From assembly GCA_018907035.1 (NCBI GenBank), contig JACCIC010000028.1, positions 1,411,501 through 1,475,500 of the forward strand: a DNA stretch of 64,000 nt, given 5' to 3'. Below are positions 1 through 13,626 of this stretch, piece by piece. This DNA comes from Sycobia sp. Sy_11. Taxonomy: Eukaryota; Arthropoda; Insecta; Hymenoptera; Epichrysomallidae. The notes under the pieces are model-generated. The model saw only the letters and a list, made by a program, of their open reading frames with translations, had not been told where the DNA came from and searched no databases. The position numbers and the translations under genes were made by a program. Within the stretch, counting starts at the first letter, position 1. Every line of letters begins with the position of its first letter.

Positions 1-117
1 AAATTCCAATAACCCGGTCGAAGTGTAGATGCGCGCAGGCAAGAGCTCGTAGTGGGACGGAGCTCAGCTATACGCAAACTGTGGCCCTGGAAAGGAGACG
101 TTGCGTGCGAGTAGCCA

Positions 118-118
<1 letters not shown>

Positions 119-148
<30 letters not shown>
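119..148. repeat. (AC)15 microsatellite
   Basis: Uninterrupted AC, with further interrupted CA-rich sequence to about 230. Confidence 0.97.
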
Positions 149-150
<2 letters not shown>

Positions 151-545
151 CACGGACGCAGATGCGGACATGGACACAAATACCCACATGCACACACACA
201 GACACACAAACATGCACATGCAAACTGAGATTATCCGATCGGGAACAAGGAGGAGCTTTACTTCGACTTACTTCTTCACCTCGCCCCCTCACGAGAGACT
301 TTCCGTGCAAGCTCGTTGATAGTGCGCGTCCAGCCCGCCTCCCCCCGCTCCTCGCTCCCGGCAGATCGGCGCATTCATCGAGTACACGCGGCGTAGATGC
401 GATTTTAATCGATCGTCGGACGTGGTTTTTTGTTCTGTGGAAATGTTCGACAGGGCGGCGGAATCACGACCTTTCGTCACGCGCCGCGGATAATTGAGAG
501 AATCCGAGCTTTCGTGATACAGTCGCTTTATTTCTTTCTATCTTG

Positions 546-572
546 TTTTTTTTTTTTTTTTTTTTTTTTTTT
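546..572. repeat. T27 homopolymer
   Basis: Uninterrupted T run. Confidence 0.97.
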
Positions 573-2341
573 ATGGGTCGCTCGCGAAAATGTCGCTCGT
601 CGTGTCGCCGGTGCCGTCGACGCGTTTCTGTGCATAAGAAACGACAGTACGGGCGATATTTGGTTTAGGGTGCGTCGATAGGAGAAATTTTAATTGTGCG
701 AAACGATATTTTGGAAAATAAAACGTTCATAAATGATTATTATTATTATTATATTTGTAAAAAAAATCCATCTAGAAGCAGCAATTGCTAGGATTACATG
801 CCAGCGAATACTTTCCACTTCACAAATAGTTCTTTTGCATACAAAGGGATAATTAAATTTTTAAAATTCTTTTTTCGGTATTAAAACGCATAGGTAAATA
901 AATTATTTTCGTTTTCGTCGATATAGAATGGGATATTCTATGAGTTACAGATTTCTTAAAAAACCTTTTCGCGATTTCTCGAATTTGAATATTTGATGCT
1001 TCGAATTTCAAACGACAGATGGATATATCACTCCCATACCTTCTGTCTTCCAAACGTCGTAGAAAATAAAGGTCGTCGAATCTTGTGATTGAATGCTCCA
1101 TATTAAAATGGAAGTAAATCAATAAATTTTTTTACAACTCGACTTTATATAAAAGTGCGGTAAAATTTTCTTCTGCCCGTATACAACGGAAAAGTTATTT
1201 TATTCTCGAGACACGATTGAAATCGTCGGGGATGTAATGTAATCACAGAAATATATTCAGAAAATCAATATGAATTTCGATAAAACTGTTTTGATCAGTG
1301 TACTTATTGCGCATATGATTGTCGCATAAAATTGCATCGTGCAGTATAGTAACAGGTGTTCATATCCATGAATAATTATTTTATAACTAGATTTTATTAA
1401 TTATCGTTCGAATTCAATTATTATCCGGCGTGTATCTATGATGAAAAATAGAAATATCACAACTCATTTTGTTGTCTTACCGTTAATCATATTCATACAT
1501 TAAATTTAGATAAAAATTACATCTTTGTCAAAATTAAATTTTGATTTCCTTTATAAAATTCAATTGAAAAGTAATCCCATTAAACAGACTCATATATTTT
1601 TAATGATTTATTTCAGGTTTCATTTTATCTTATGATTGAATAATATCAAAGCTATTACAATATCGTTACGTTTAATCTAATAACAATTTAGATTTTCTAA
1701 TATGTATTTTTGTTTACTTAGCTTTATGAATGTAACTTTCTACGTAACTCCAACATACAATATTTTATATTTAAGAAATAACCACTAGCGCACAAATTAC
1801 GCGTGAAGAGGAGTCAAGACTACGGCTATATGAAGAAATGCTTTTTCTACAACCCGTACTAATGTAAAAACTTTATAAAATATAGCAGTATGTGTTGTGT
1901 CACTTCAAAATTTCGGAATTACCCACGTAATTACATTCTATGTGATTGTACTAATCTACTAAACAATCCGCTTGCGTCATATGTATCATCAGTAGGGAGG
2001 CGAAATTTCACGGCAATGAGCCCTAGAGTACTTAGATCTAGCCAGTCAGTGTACTTGTGCTGGGCACAAAGACGAAACAGGGGCCTTTATATGAATTACT
2101 GCCGGATAATTAGTGGTAGGATCTTTAAAATTTTCGAATCGATGGACAAGGTTCTTAGTTCGATTCACGGCCGAGCAAATTCAACTCTGCTATTATTTCC
2201 GATTCATCCTTCATTGAAGCAACAAGCATGGATGGCCTTAACCGTAAAGATCGACCCGCCTATCACATTTATATACCACATCATCGAGTCCGACCTACTA
2301 TATATGGTCTATTCCGCCAGGAACGATTCAAATTAGGATTT

Positions 2342-2344
<3 letters not shown>

Positions 2345-2376
<32 letters not shown>
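2345..2376. repeat. (TC)16 microsatellite
   Basis: Uninterrupted TC. Confidence 0.97.
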
Positions 2377-2380
<4 letters not shown>

Positions 2381-2659
2381 TATCTCGTTCTCACCTATAT
2401 ACATTACCGAGTAGGAGGGGGAATAAAAACAAGGAGCCCGGCGTACCCATTAACCGTGTGAAATCTACCGTGGGGACGAGCGTCCGACGCTCCCCCGAGC
2501 CCCTTACGCGGCAGAATTTCGTAGCGCCCACAACAATTTCTCTCCCCCCCCCCTCCTCGACCCAGCCGCTCCCACCTCCAAGAGCAACCGCCGCTGAGGC
2601 AGCCGAGAATAATCGGGAGATTCGGGACAACGCTCCGCCCACTCTTACCCATTAATCAG

Positions 2660-2660
<1 letters not shown>

Positions 2661-2704
<44 letters not shown>
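2661..2704. repeat. (TA)22 tract
   Basis: Uninterrupted; paired with the tract 141 bp to the right. Confidence 0.98.
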
Positions 2705-2708
<4 letters not shown>

Positions 2709-2843
2709 CGCACGCACTCATACAGATACCTTGAATCTCAAAGACGAGTGATCTCTGTATGAGCGTGAGCATGTGTTAGCTAATAAATCGCGGATACCAG
2801 GCTTGCGCTTGGACATTGCACGGGTACTCAAGCTCATGCTTAA

Positions 2844-2845
<2 letters not shown>

Positions 2846-2899
<54 letters not shown>
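2846..2899. repeat. (TA)27 tract
   Basis: Uninterrupted; second of a close pair. Confidence 0.98.
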
Positions 2900-2902
<3 letters not shown>

Positions 2903-3714
2903 TTGAAGAGCTGCGAATATGCACCTAACTACGGTGTATAATGATGTTAATATAGCCTGATGATAATGAAGTGGCCGCGAGATGTAGAGAACGGTCAAGT
3001 GGGGATAGCTTTCCCACGGTCATACTTGCTCTATATCTCTCACTCTCTCCATTCTCAATACCGCTTTGATCTGAAATTTTTCAGAATAAAATACGTATCG
3101 TGCAACGAGAAAAATCGGACTGTGTATCGTGAGTGAGGACCGCTTAACGGCCGGAAAATTACGATTTATTCTATGCGCTACTGGCGAAGAAACCGAATTC
3201 AGATTGAAGAAAACTTCGTCGATATGGAAAAGGCGCCGTTAATTATGCTCAATCTTCTATTTCTAATAATGCTTTGTATAAATTCAATGCTTCGAATAAA
3301 ATTAAGTTCAATTGGAATATTCTCTCCTCGGTTGTATTTAATTTCTTTTTTTTTTTGAATTATTGCAGAAGGATTTAATAACAACCGTATTCGGAGTTCA
3401 TAAAAACGTTTAGAATTATTTCATCGGAACTAAATGAAGGCCGTTGTTGCACATATATAAGCGGCATATAGCTCAGTCTAATTATGTCCATTAAAAATGA
3501 TTATTACGAAAAGTTTTTAACTATGCTTATATAGAGAGCCAGCTATATTTTATTTCGGAACTTTGGAATGTCAAATAAAACTATGGAATTCGCTTTTATT
3601 GAAGAGAGTTTGAGAGATCTTTTATTTTCCTCAAAAATTTAATAACAAAATTTTTATGGCGATTCGGAAACTTTATACTTAGATTCCGTCTATTAAAATA
3701 GATAAAAATCGCGG

Positions 3715-3718
<4 letters not shown>

Positions 3719-3765
<47 letters not shown>
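3719..3765. repeat. (AT)23 tract
   Basis: Uninterrupted; followed by CACAT. Confidence 0.97.
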
Positions 3766-3771
<6 letters not shown>

Positions 3772-3939
3772 AAACCGCGGTGATTCAAGTGTTACCAAAC
3801 TTGTCGAGAAAGAGAGAGGGCGAGAGAGGGAGGGAGGGAGACATTAAGCGAAAGACACGGAGTTCCGGCAATGTTCATTAAAATGAAGAAAAATAATTCG
3901 CAATATAAACTTTGTAATGATCGTGCTGCTGTGTATTTG

Positions 3940-3959
3940 TATATATATATATATATATA
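3940..3959. repeat. (TA)10 tract
   Basis: Uninterrupted. Confidence 0.95.
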
Positions 3960-5399
3960 CACCAAAGAGTTGTCGGAAATAAGCCCGCAAAAGCTTCTTT
4001 ATCTTCTTCTTTCGATGAGGAAGCGTCGAGTGCACCATCTGTTTCTTTTCGACTCACTCCCATTATAATGACTCCTGAGCCTTGTTACCCGCGGCGCGCA
4101 AGTATGAAGTAACTAAGAATTTCTATATCTACGATCTGGCCTCGCCAATCCTCGTTCCCGAGGGGCTCGCCACCGTACGGTCAAAGGCGGATAAAGCAAA
4201 CCCGCCCCGTCCTCGATCACGGAAAATGCCTTTTTCTCGAGCTTCCGCCGCTTTCGTCCACGAAAGCTACCGAATAATGCTTGGCCCGAGAGTCGCGGCT
4301 CTTCCTCCCCCTGGGCTCGTGGTGGAATCGGCTGGTCGAGCCCTCGCCCCGTTAACCCCTTCTGTCTCTACAGCAGAACGCGTCGGCTCGCCTGGATCTG
4401 ACAGGTGGGGATCTCCGTGGTGAGATGCTGCGGCTGTGCAGCGTTCGGGGATGGGGGGAGGGGCGAGAAGCGAGCTCGATAATGGAAGGTTCGAGTTTGT
4501 TTTCTGGAACGGCGCGTGTACCAGCAAGTTTGTAGGACAGCTGCTAAGTGTTTTCCTTTACGTACGGATATTTACGCTTCGCGAAGTGAGAAGGGGATCG
4601 ATGTATGATCGAGGGGCGAGATTTATATCTAGAAGGGGGGGGGGGTGATTCGAATTCTGAGTGATACTTTCTTTGGTCGCGACTCATGGTATAGATCTTA
4701 ATAGTACAGGGATAAATACACATACGTAGCTTTGTGCAGATCAATTCGGCGTGTTCACCACGTAAATTGTAGCTGCCTCCATTCGAATCCACCTTCTAAT
4801 TATGTTATACGGATGAGGGGCAATTTATAATTACATTTTATCTTAACTTAATGAAATTAAACATATAAAAATTCCCATAAAATTTATTATACAATCTTTC
4901 AAATATTTATTATATGTAATTACCAATGACAATGTATGCCCATTTTGTGTACATATTTATTTATACAACAGTTAGTCATTAATAATATTTATTTTATAAT
5001 ACGAAAAGATACTGAAGGTGGAATTGAATTTTTTTTTTAACGTTAAGAAAGCCCATTTCGTCGAGACGGTTCATATGTTTGTTAATAAAATTTCGATTGT
5101 CTATAAGTACAATTCTGATCAAGCTTGTAAAATTTCTTTTTATGATTAAGCATTATTCTGTTAAATTTTAATAATTTTGACAAGTTGATAAAGATTTCGA
5201 GCGCGCACATGGAAATTATTATCAATATTAAATTAATATAATAATAGAACTAGTGTAATTATAACGAACGAGGATTACAGTTGGGAGTTTAAGGTGTGCA
5301 AAAGGAAGCTTTGAAATTATCAATGCACCAAGGCAAAGGAAATTCTGATTAACGAAACAGTCAATACGATGTGAACAGACTGAAAACTGGCCAGGAAAA

Positions 5400-5740
5400 C
5401 TGTATTTTATAAACCACGAGAATCGTCCTCCCCCGGCTCACCGACCGAGCATTCCACTCTACGCTCCTACGTCGTATTGCGATGAGATTAGATAGTTATT
5501 GTTTACTTGTGAGCGCGACTCTGCCACACCCCCCCCCTCCCCCACGGCTTGGCTTAGGGGACGTCAACGGCACGTTCGCGTCGAGGTTTACGGCCTTCGC
5601 GGCGACGAGTTAACGAAATAATTTCCCGCGCGCGCCTGTGCGGGTACAGTAGTCGCGGAGAGCTCTGGATGAGACCGGGTGCGCGTATATTATGCACAGT
5701 CCGAGCCAGGTCGTTGGTAGACACTTATCGCCGCGGGCCC
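5400..5740. other. CpG-rich GC block, possible regulatory region
   Basis: A sharp-edged GC-rich segment with many CpGs and a C9 run (5529-5537), flanked on both sides by strongly AT-rich DNA. No ORF or clear core promoter element. A promoter or enhancer role is only inference from composition. Confidence 0.25.
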
Positions 5741-6859
5741 ATCGTTAATTTATATTAATAATTAGTTATAGAAGTTTTAATATTAATTCAAGTTACATTA
5801 AACATTAAAATGTAAAGTAAAAACGGATAAAAATTTGTATAAAAATTGATGTTAAAAATTAATGCAAGTGTAATATTGGACACGATCTTGAAGAGTTATA
5901 AATAAATATTGAAATTCGTGCGGACTTTATTTTCTTACAAAATAAATAACATTCTTATTTTCGCATTCGCTCAGGTTTAGATGCAATCAGGCGGGAAGGG
6001 GAAGAAAACTCAAGGAGAAAGCCTTTATCAAAAATAAAAATTCACAATGTTTTTGCATACAAAATTTCATATTTTATTTCATAAATAATTCCCATTTCTT
6101 ACTTATGGCAATAATACGAAAGACAACAATAACATAATAACAACAACAACAATAACAATAACAACCACAGCAATAACAACAAAAATAATAATAACAAAAA
6201 TAATAAAATTTTTATTTTATATTTTGATATTTATTGCTTAATTTATATCGGTAAATATTGCACTTACTAAATAGGTCTTGGTGTCCGTTTCTCATGAATC
6301 CAATTTAATAATTTAATGTTTGTTAGTCGAATCCGTTGGTAACAATAATCTTATAAGATTATTTAATAAATATTTTTCTTTTATAGTTTTTTAAGCAAAT
6401 TATATTCATATGAAAATAATACAGAAGAAAATGATTTGTATTTAAATTAATTTATGCAATTTCAGAATGTCTTGCAATTCCGATTCTGATGCAGTAACAA
6501 ACACAGAAGTAAGAGCTAAATTGTCAATTGTGCATGAATCTCTTTTTCTATCTGCTGCAATCAATTCGATTCGCTCCTCACCAAGCAACAAATGCATAGA
6601 GAAAGAATGAAAGAGAGAAAGAGAGAGATAGAGAGAGAGGGAGAGGGAGATACGCAGAGGGGTAGTAGAATAGATAGACAGAGAGTGAGAGAGAGAGAGA
6701 GGGCGCGCGCGCGCGAGAGAGAGAGAGAGAGTTCAAAAATACGATGAAAAACAATCCGAGAAAGCCCCGGGGGAACTTAATTGTTCGAGGAGAATTTAAA
6801 CCGAAGCTACCCAATCAAATATATACAGACTCGGGCGGCAGTAAAACTAACCGAATCTC
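5741..6859. other. AT-rich spacer with AAC/AAT and GA low-complexity DNA
   Basis: Contains an AAC/AAT-rich low-complexity stretch at about 6121-6210 and the GA/CG composite near 6604-6732. No gene seen. Confidence 0.6.
6604..6732. repeat. GA-rich region with embedded (GC)n
   Basis: Interrupted GA repeats end in a pure GA run, about 14 bp of alternating GC (6702-6715), then GA again to 6732. Confidence 0.95.
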
Positions 6860-7300
6860 CCATTGTATCCGCGATTTTGCGATTCAGAGCCCGGCGATGC
6901 TACTTCTTCTCCCCCCCCCCTCGCCCCTCCCTCCGCCCCTTTACCCGCTCCGCCGCGCTCCGTAAAACAAATCGAATCGGGCGCGGTCTTCGCGGACTCG
7001 CGAGCGCCCGCGTCTTCGTCTTCCTCCCTCGCCTCCTAGCTCCGCCCATTGATTCCCGAACGCGCGTGATGCGAATAATCGCCCTGTCCCGTCCACCGTC
7101 GGTCGTCCCGCTGAGCTCTCGCGCGAGCACCCAAATTCAGTTTGCGTCGCGCGCCTTTTTTTCCTTCCGTGAGGAACGGGGGGGAGGGCAGAGGTTCGTA
7201 CCCGTACGCTCTCGTCGCGCACGGCAGACGGGATGAAAATGAACGATGGACTGGAAATTTACGGGGATACGTATGGGGGTGACGCGGGCGTTCTTGTACT
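6860..7300. other. CpG-rich GC block, no gene seen
   Basis: Begins with C10 at 6911-6920. Overlapping frames on both strands are open because the sequence is GC-rich. The translations are Arg/Ser/Pro-rich and match no family I know. Confidence 0.3.
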
Positions 7301-8798
7301 CTTTCGTGTTTTGCGCTTCGTTTGACGAAATATTCCACTCAGAATTATATTACTTATTCCATATATTTGAAAATCGGTAAATTATAGCGGATTGATCTTT
7401 TTTTTTTCTCTCTCAACAGAGACGTCTCCAGCTATGCAGCTCGAATACGCTTATTAATTCAGACACTTTCTATATAAGCGCTCTTTATCAGACCGTAAAT
7501 AAATTCTATATCTGATTTTAATAATGTACGATTTCGTATATGAGAACGCAAGCCCTTGAGCTAAAAACAGACGAGTTTCACCCCTAGCAATTGAGTCATA
7601 TTTTAGAAAAATTCTTATCAGAATATAAAATTCAAGCGCAAATACCGACAAATGAATAAAGTAAGGATGAGACGAAGGTTATTCCTTGAAACGAGGGAAG
7701 GAAAATTCCTTTATTCCGATGAAGCTCAGATATCGTCCGACTTAAACGCATACGTAGTCGGTATGTAGGAAAAAGACATGTTTCCATATTATAACTTTTA
7801 TTAATTGAACAAAAGCCGGCTAAATGTATAAACTACTTCCTTATTTGTATTTTAAACATTTATTTAGCGACTCAATGGCAAATTTTGTTACACTGGCAAT
7901 TGTGACGTCTAATCTTAGTTAATTATTTATTTCGATAGAGAAATCTTTCGCTCAAGTGTAAAAGCATTGGTTATATATTATCTTTAACCCTTAGTGAATC
8001 GGCATTGATGTTATTAAATTTGTATAGAAAATTATATAATATGCTATCTGCTATCGTCCAATCCATGAACGTATCACTATATTTCCCGGTATTCCTGTAG
8101 GATAATGATATTGCTAATTGTTTCTTCTTTGAAAAATGTTTATACTTGGCCATAATTATGTTGTAACTTGAGAAATTTTATTCTCTAGAATCTTTTCATG
8201 CTATTCCTTTCAGAAAATTTATTATCTTTTTCAAATTCAAAATGGTGGACACAGAATGACATATCGCACGTAACAGCTTCACCTCGTCAAAAGCCTCACA
8301 GTTTTCGACATAAAATGATTGAAAGTTACATTGTGCGCCCGATGAAAATCCTGTACTTCGAAGAATTCAAAATGAAAGAATAGAACGAACGAATCCAATG
8401 CTTTATAGTCGACCAAAATTTTTGGAGTCACCTTCCACAATAATGCGTTTATACGATCATTCTGCACTGTGTGTTAAAGTAAAAGCATCAGCTGTTTTAG
8501 GCGATGGATAAATAAGTGACAAAAATCGATTCTGTACCTTGGAAGAATAGTAGGTTCAGTCCTTAATTTGGTATAATTGTACTAAAATGCTCATCATCGT
8601 CTCTCGAGTAATAAATAAATAATAAATAAATCAACTAAAGTTCGATAATGATTGGCACTGCTTAGCCAGCTGTTTGGCGATAATTCGCGAAATCCTATTG
8701 ATCATATATGCCGACAGGGAATTTATGGATATACATTTATGATACACATTGCTCGGGGCTGCCACCTTGAATTTCAATTATAGCGGATTCTAATGATT

Positions 8799-8818
8799 GA
8801 GAGAGAGAGAGAGAGAGA
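8799..8818. repeat. (GA)10 microsatellite
   Basis: Uninterrupted GA run. Confidence 0.95.
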
Positions 8819-8830
8819 CAAAGGGAGAGA

Positions 8831-8860
8831 GAATTGTATTTATTAGAATTGTATTTATTA
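8831..8860. repeat. 15-bp tandem duplication
   Basis: GAATTGTATTTATTA is present twice head to tail, between two GA tracts. Confidence 0.95.
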
Positions 8861-8894
8861 GAACCGAAGGACTCGTGGTCCTTCATAGGCCAAT

Positions 8895-8910
8895 AGAGAG
8901 AGAGGGAGAG

Positions 8911-8946
<36 letters not shown>
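8895..8946. repeat. GA microsatellite, slightly interrupted
   Basis: GA with GGGA and GGA interruptions in the left part, pure on the right. Confidence 0.95.
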
Positions 8947-8950
<4 letters not shown>

Positions 8951-9194
8951 GACATAACGGAGGGAGGAGAACTTAGCCACTCTTATATTCCTGCATCCCA
9001 TCTGGCTCCCCGTCCTAGGGTGGAGTGAGTCGATTTTTTAAGACAGGATACACATCCTCGCTGATTCGATAGTTCGAATGTAACGAGGAAAGTGCCAACA
9101 AGAGAAAGTGTAAAGTTCCATGTCTGTTCCAAGTCTCGAGATGATGAGCGCACCTTGGTGTATGCTCTCAAATCATAGTTTTTGTCAGTTGATA

Positions 9195-9198
<4 letters not shown>

Positions 9199-9249
<51 letters not shown>
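9199..9249. repeat. (AT)25 tract
   Basis: Uninterrupted. Confidence 0.98.
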
Positions 9250-9250
<1 letters not shown>

Positions 9251-9829
9251 CTCATTTATGCGGCGCAGTAAAAAATACGGAGTAAAGCGATTCGCGTCAT
9301 TTTACGCCTTATAGATCTGTGGTAAGATTTAGTGATAAATCTGCCCTTAAAATTTTTATGCTTGCACGTCCGCGTTCCGTCCAAGAGATTATATTGAAAA
9401 AGTGACTGGATGAAACGGGTAGTAGAAGAATCGAGTTCGTAACTTTCTAAATGAGCAATTAAAAAAAAAATCATTTTATCGTACATATAGATAAAGACGC
9501 GGACATAAATTCAGTGAGGTGTGCTGAAAAATGGTAAAGAGGTCTCATTCGCCTTCGGATAAACGACCGGAATGATTTGAGCCAAATCTGGGCTAAAAAT
9601 AAATTTCTAAATTCACTTGTATCATTTAAATCTCTATTCGTTAAATGTTTCGTGCATATCACATACGTTTCGTCCTAAAGTTGATTTTCCGTTATTAGAC
9701 TCGTCCGTAAAAATTCGAATAGCGCTAAACGAGAATGAAGAAGAGAACTTTTAACCTTCCAGCAAGGCTATCCACCCACCTCGCAGAATTCGGAACCGAG
9801 GAATTTTTTAAAACGCCACGAAATCCTAA

Positions 9830-11620
9830 TGAGCGAAGACGCGAGAAATACAAAAGGAAAGGGCAGACACAGGGATGCCGGGAGAAGCGGGAGGCTAGGG
9901 AAAAGTGGACGCAAGGGTAAGTCGGCGATAATGACAAATGGCGGAGAAGGACGGGAGGCTTGCTCGCTCGCTCTTACGCTTTTAAGGACGCTCCACTTGA
10001 GACGTTCAGATAGTCGCGATTCTCCAAAATGCTTCTGTCGAGAAGCAGGCGTTCGACGCGGAGCAGACTATAGCAAAAAAAAACAAATAAAAAAAAAAAT
10101 AAAAAAATAATACGTTCGTTCGAGACGTCGACGTCGTCCCTTTCTGCAGGAGCGATTCAATTCTCCACTCGAGGTGGACGATTGAATTTCATTTAAATCT
10201 GATTATTACGCTCGCGAACACGTTACTATAGGCAGATTTTCTTTTAACGAGGCGAATCGATTCATATAGCCCAGTTGAGCGAGGCGGGGCGGAGGGGGGG
10301 AGGAGAGAAGAGAGAATGAACGCAGGGCTCTCGCAAATTACTTTAGACAAAGACGCGAATACCTCGGTTAGATTTCGATGTAGACGGCGACGACGGCGGT
10401 AGCGACGGCTCCGACGGGGCGAAATTCATTCCACGGATTCTCTTTGGCCCATTTTTCCTCCGAAGAGCCTCCGGATATTCCTGCGGGCGACAGAAGGAAA
10501 AAGGTCCGCCACCCGGGATTGAAGGATCAAAGAGAGAGAACCGGGAGGAAGCCCCGGAGAAAATGAGCCAGTGAGAAGTGGGGAGGGGGGTGGGGGTAAG
10601 GAAGATTGAGCAAACAGATGATCCGAGGCCAAATCCGATGATAAGGGAGATTTAAGGATCAGTTGATTAGCGAAATCGTTTAAGGGGCAAAAATAAAAAA
10701 AAAATGAAAATAACAAAGTGCTCTCGAAGGGTAGATCATGAGAGGGAGAGCGCTCGCTCGCTCGCTCGCACCGACGAAATAAACCGAAATTATATATAAA
10801 CGTGGGTCGCCCCGAGACGATTTCTTGCCAGAATACTCCTCCCTCTTTGTTTTATCCCCCATCCCTGCCGAAATTTTCACCGGATCGAGGATCGGGCCAA
10901 CAGTTTCGTCGATGATAAGAGAGGGCGCGCGGCAGGCGAGGAGGGTATGAAGATTTTCACGAGCGGGCAAAGCGGCCATTGACTAACACAGTACGAACGA
11001 CGACATTGCCCGTTCGATCCGACCGCCGGGGATGGAACAAAGGGGGAAAGGGGAATCCGTAAAGAATCCCGTGGACAATGCGCACGCATTTCTGTGCGGG
11101 AAGCCGAGTGCGGAAGATCGGAGAAGGATGGGTTGAAGGGGAGGCTTATCCGGGCGAAGGCGAGGCGCTCGCTGGAAATGAGGCCGCCGTCCGATCCGCG
11201 GGGAGCCGATTAATTCACGAGCTCGGCCTCGAGCCTCCTCCAACCCCCCCCCCCCCCCGTACACCGCGACCGGGCCACCGTTGCGATGCGATCGCGGCAC
11301 GAAAGCGACGGCAGTGGTGGGGGGAACCATCAAAGTGACGAAAACCCGTGGCTGCTCCATTTCCTCCATACTCGGAACGGGCGGCCGGTCTCGTTTCGCG
11401 GTCGACGCCCGCGGCTTCGACTATTTCTTTTATCACCGCGTCCACGCGCCGGGGGTTAGCGCACGAATCGGTCGATCGCTGCGTCGCGCCGACAGTTTTT
11501 CCATCGTAACGTGTCGCGGTGGCGAGCGAATTTTTCGTCTCGCCGAGCCCGCTTTCTTTCTCTCTGTCTCTCCGTCTCTCTCTCTCCTGGATGGAATGTA
11601 ACGATACCCGCTGGTTTTTA
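9830..11620. other. Extended CpG-rich region upstream of the receptor, candidate promoter/5' exon zone
   Basis: The largest GC-rich stretch upstream of the gene. It includes a donor-like AAGG|GTAAGT at 9917, a TATATAAA on the plus strand at about 10792, and C15 at 11244-11258. These make it a reasonable place to look for the missing 5' exon. Each element alone could be chance, and the many overlapping open frames reflect low stop-codon frequency in GC-rich DNA. Confidence 0.3.
11244..11258. repeat. C15 homopolymer
   Basis: The longest C run in the window. Confidence 0.97.
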
Positions 11621-13626
11621 AGTGGTCGTTTCAATGGAATAATTGTAAGAAACCGAGCGAATTGACTTTTTTTCTAATTCTCGGCGACTTTATATAACGA
11701 TCCTAGTTATCGTTACATTGCATATATAGCATTATATCTGTCCATCCTGCAGGTGTACATTAAATTTGACGCAATCTTTAAGCACATAATGCATAAATGC
11801 AATATGAATCCTCAGTGTTTATAATTAATTAGGCCACGTTTAATAACTGTAAATATACTTGATGCACTCGTTCTAATTGAAAATTATTATTAGCGATTAA
11901 TATATCCCAATACATACTGATACTAAAAATAGACTATACCTTGTATGATTACTAATTAACTATTAATTACACAGTTAGTTTTTCACTTTGACATGCTTTT
12001 TTCAGTTTTATTGAATACTTATTGCATGAAATTTTAATTAACGAAAATAATTATGATTATTTGTTGGGGTTGCTAATGGAAATATATAGCTGGAATAGAT
12101 AATTATGTTATAATATTGTTTTTCAAAAAGAACTACGTATGAACTAGAATATAAATTTAAAAAAAAAACCCATATTTTTATAAATCACTTATACACGAAG
12201 GGAAAAGATACTGGCACATTATATTATTATATGCCATAATATTTATTTTGAAAATACCGATTGTTTTTTTAATGAATAATAAACTGATACCGAGACTAGT
12301 ATGTACGCGACAATTGTTTAACTTTGATTCATAATATTTTATAACATTGGTCATTCATTTCCAAATTTGAACTTATTTATTGATTTAAAGAAAAATTTAT
12401 CATGGCCCTTCTACGTAAGTCCAGGGCAGGCCCCCTGGAAATTCAGTTGAAATTTATACAAAAGAATCCAAGCCCCGATAAACGTAAATATGAGCTTCGA
12501 CACGACAGCAAACTAGTGGTTGCGCGACGACGAATGCCTAAAAAGTTGAATACAACACAGCGGTTGCGACGCGGACTCATTTGCATAACTATCAATTGGC
12601 GAATAAAGCACGGCACCGATTGGCATTCGTTTTCCATACCACCGATTATTTCGAAGGCTGGCCATTTTGTGACTCACCGAACAAAAAATTGCACTTGACC
12701 CGATAATAGGAACAGATAAATATGAGGATTTTGCATATTAGGAATGTCGACTCACAGGCCAGTTCAATAGTTTCAAATTCTGGTTTAGTCCTACTACGAC
12801 TCAAGAATGATAAATTGGTATGGCACGTATATATGGATACTAATTATTATTGATCGATGTATATATCGATTATATATCGATGCGAAAGAGCGGTGTATCC
12901 TATTTATCATGCAAAATAATTAATACATAGTTTTAAGGTGCGTACATTATAGGAATTTTCATATTTTACGTGTTTTTTTTTGTCAGTTTCGTTGTAAGAT
13001 CCAATATCCGCCTCACCCCAAAAATTTTTTCTAAATCCATCCCTACTGCAAATTGTTGCATCATAATTTTTTATTAGAATGTCCTGTTGCAACGATTAAT
13101 ATTGCAAGGCGAGCTTGAGAAGCTGCGTCTTATCCAGTTGACGGGTTAAACGCAAATTCGTGAGAGGTATTGCAAAGCATGCGAATCATTTTTATCGAAT
13201 TTTCAAGAAATTCTAATAGTTTTTAATTTAGTTTAGAATTGCGTTACAAGAAACGTTATAAGATGCCCTGCCGGATGCCGCGCCTGACTATACCCGCACA
13301 CCATCTACTGCATGATTACCTGTACTGTGGTATACACAAATATTGAATCTTGTTCTTGAAAACTACCCTATGCCATATCGTAATAGCGCTATTCAAACAT
13401 TTTTTCCATAGTATTTTCTATATTATATTTCTATATCGAAGTGTCTATAATTACTGATGAAAGTATACATTATCAATACTAATACCAACTTAAGCTACTT
13501 AAAATGACATTTTAAATTCACCCTACTGAAATGAGCACTCTTGCTACCTCTCCCCCCAAATTCCTTTTAAGATATTGAAAACGATCACGAATGCCCGTAG
13601 ACAAGGAGAATAAAAACAGAAACAAA
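11621..13626. other. AT-rich DNA immediately upstream of the receptor exon
   Basis: Mostly AT-rich with no recognisable gene. A more complex segment at 12395-12720 is covered under findings. Confidence 0.55.

Larger units (their letters stand above)
1..5399. other. Upstream non-coding DNA, no gene seen
   Basis: GC-rich at 1-680 and 4080-4650, AT-rich elsewhere. Open frames here are short and either microsatellite-derived or unlike any family I know, including the 148-codon frame at 1890-2336. It could hold 5'UTR exons of the receptor or intergenic DNA; nothing decides this. Confidence 0.6.
7301..9829. other. AT-rich upstream DNA, no gene seen
   Basis: Holds (GA)n at 8799-8818 and 8895-8946, a 15-bp tandem duplication at 8831-8860, and (AT)n at 9199-9249. 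Short frames only. Confidence 0.6.
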
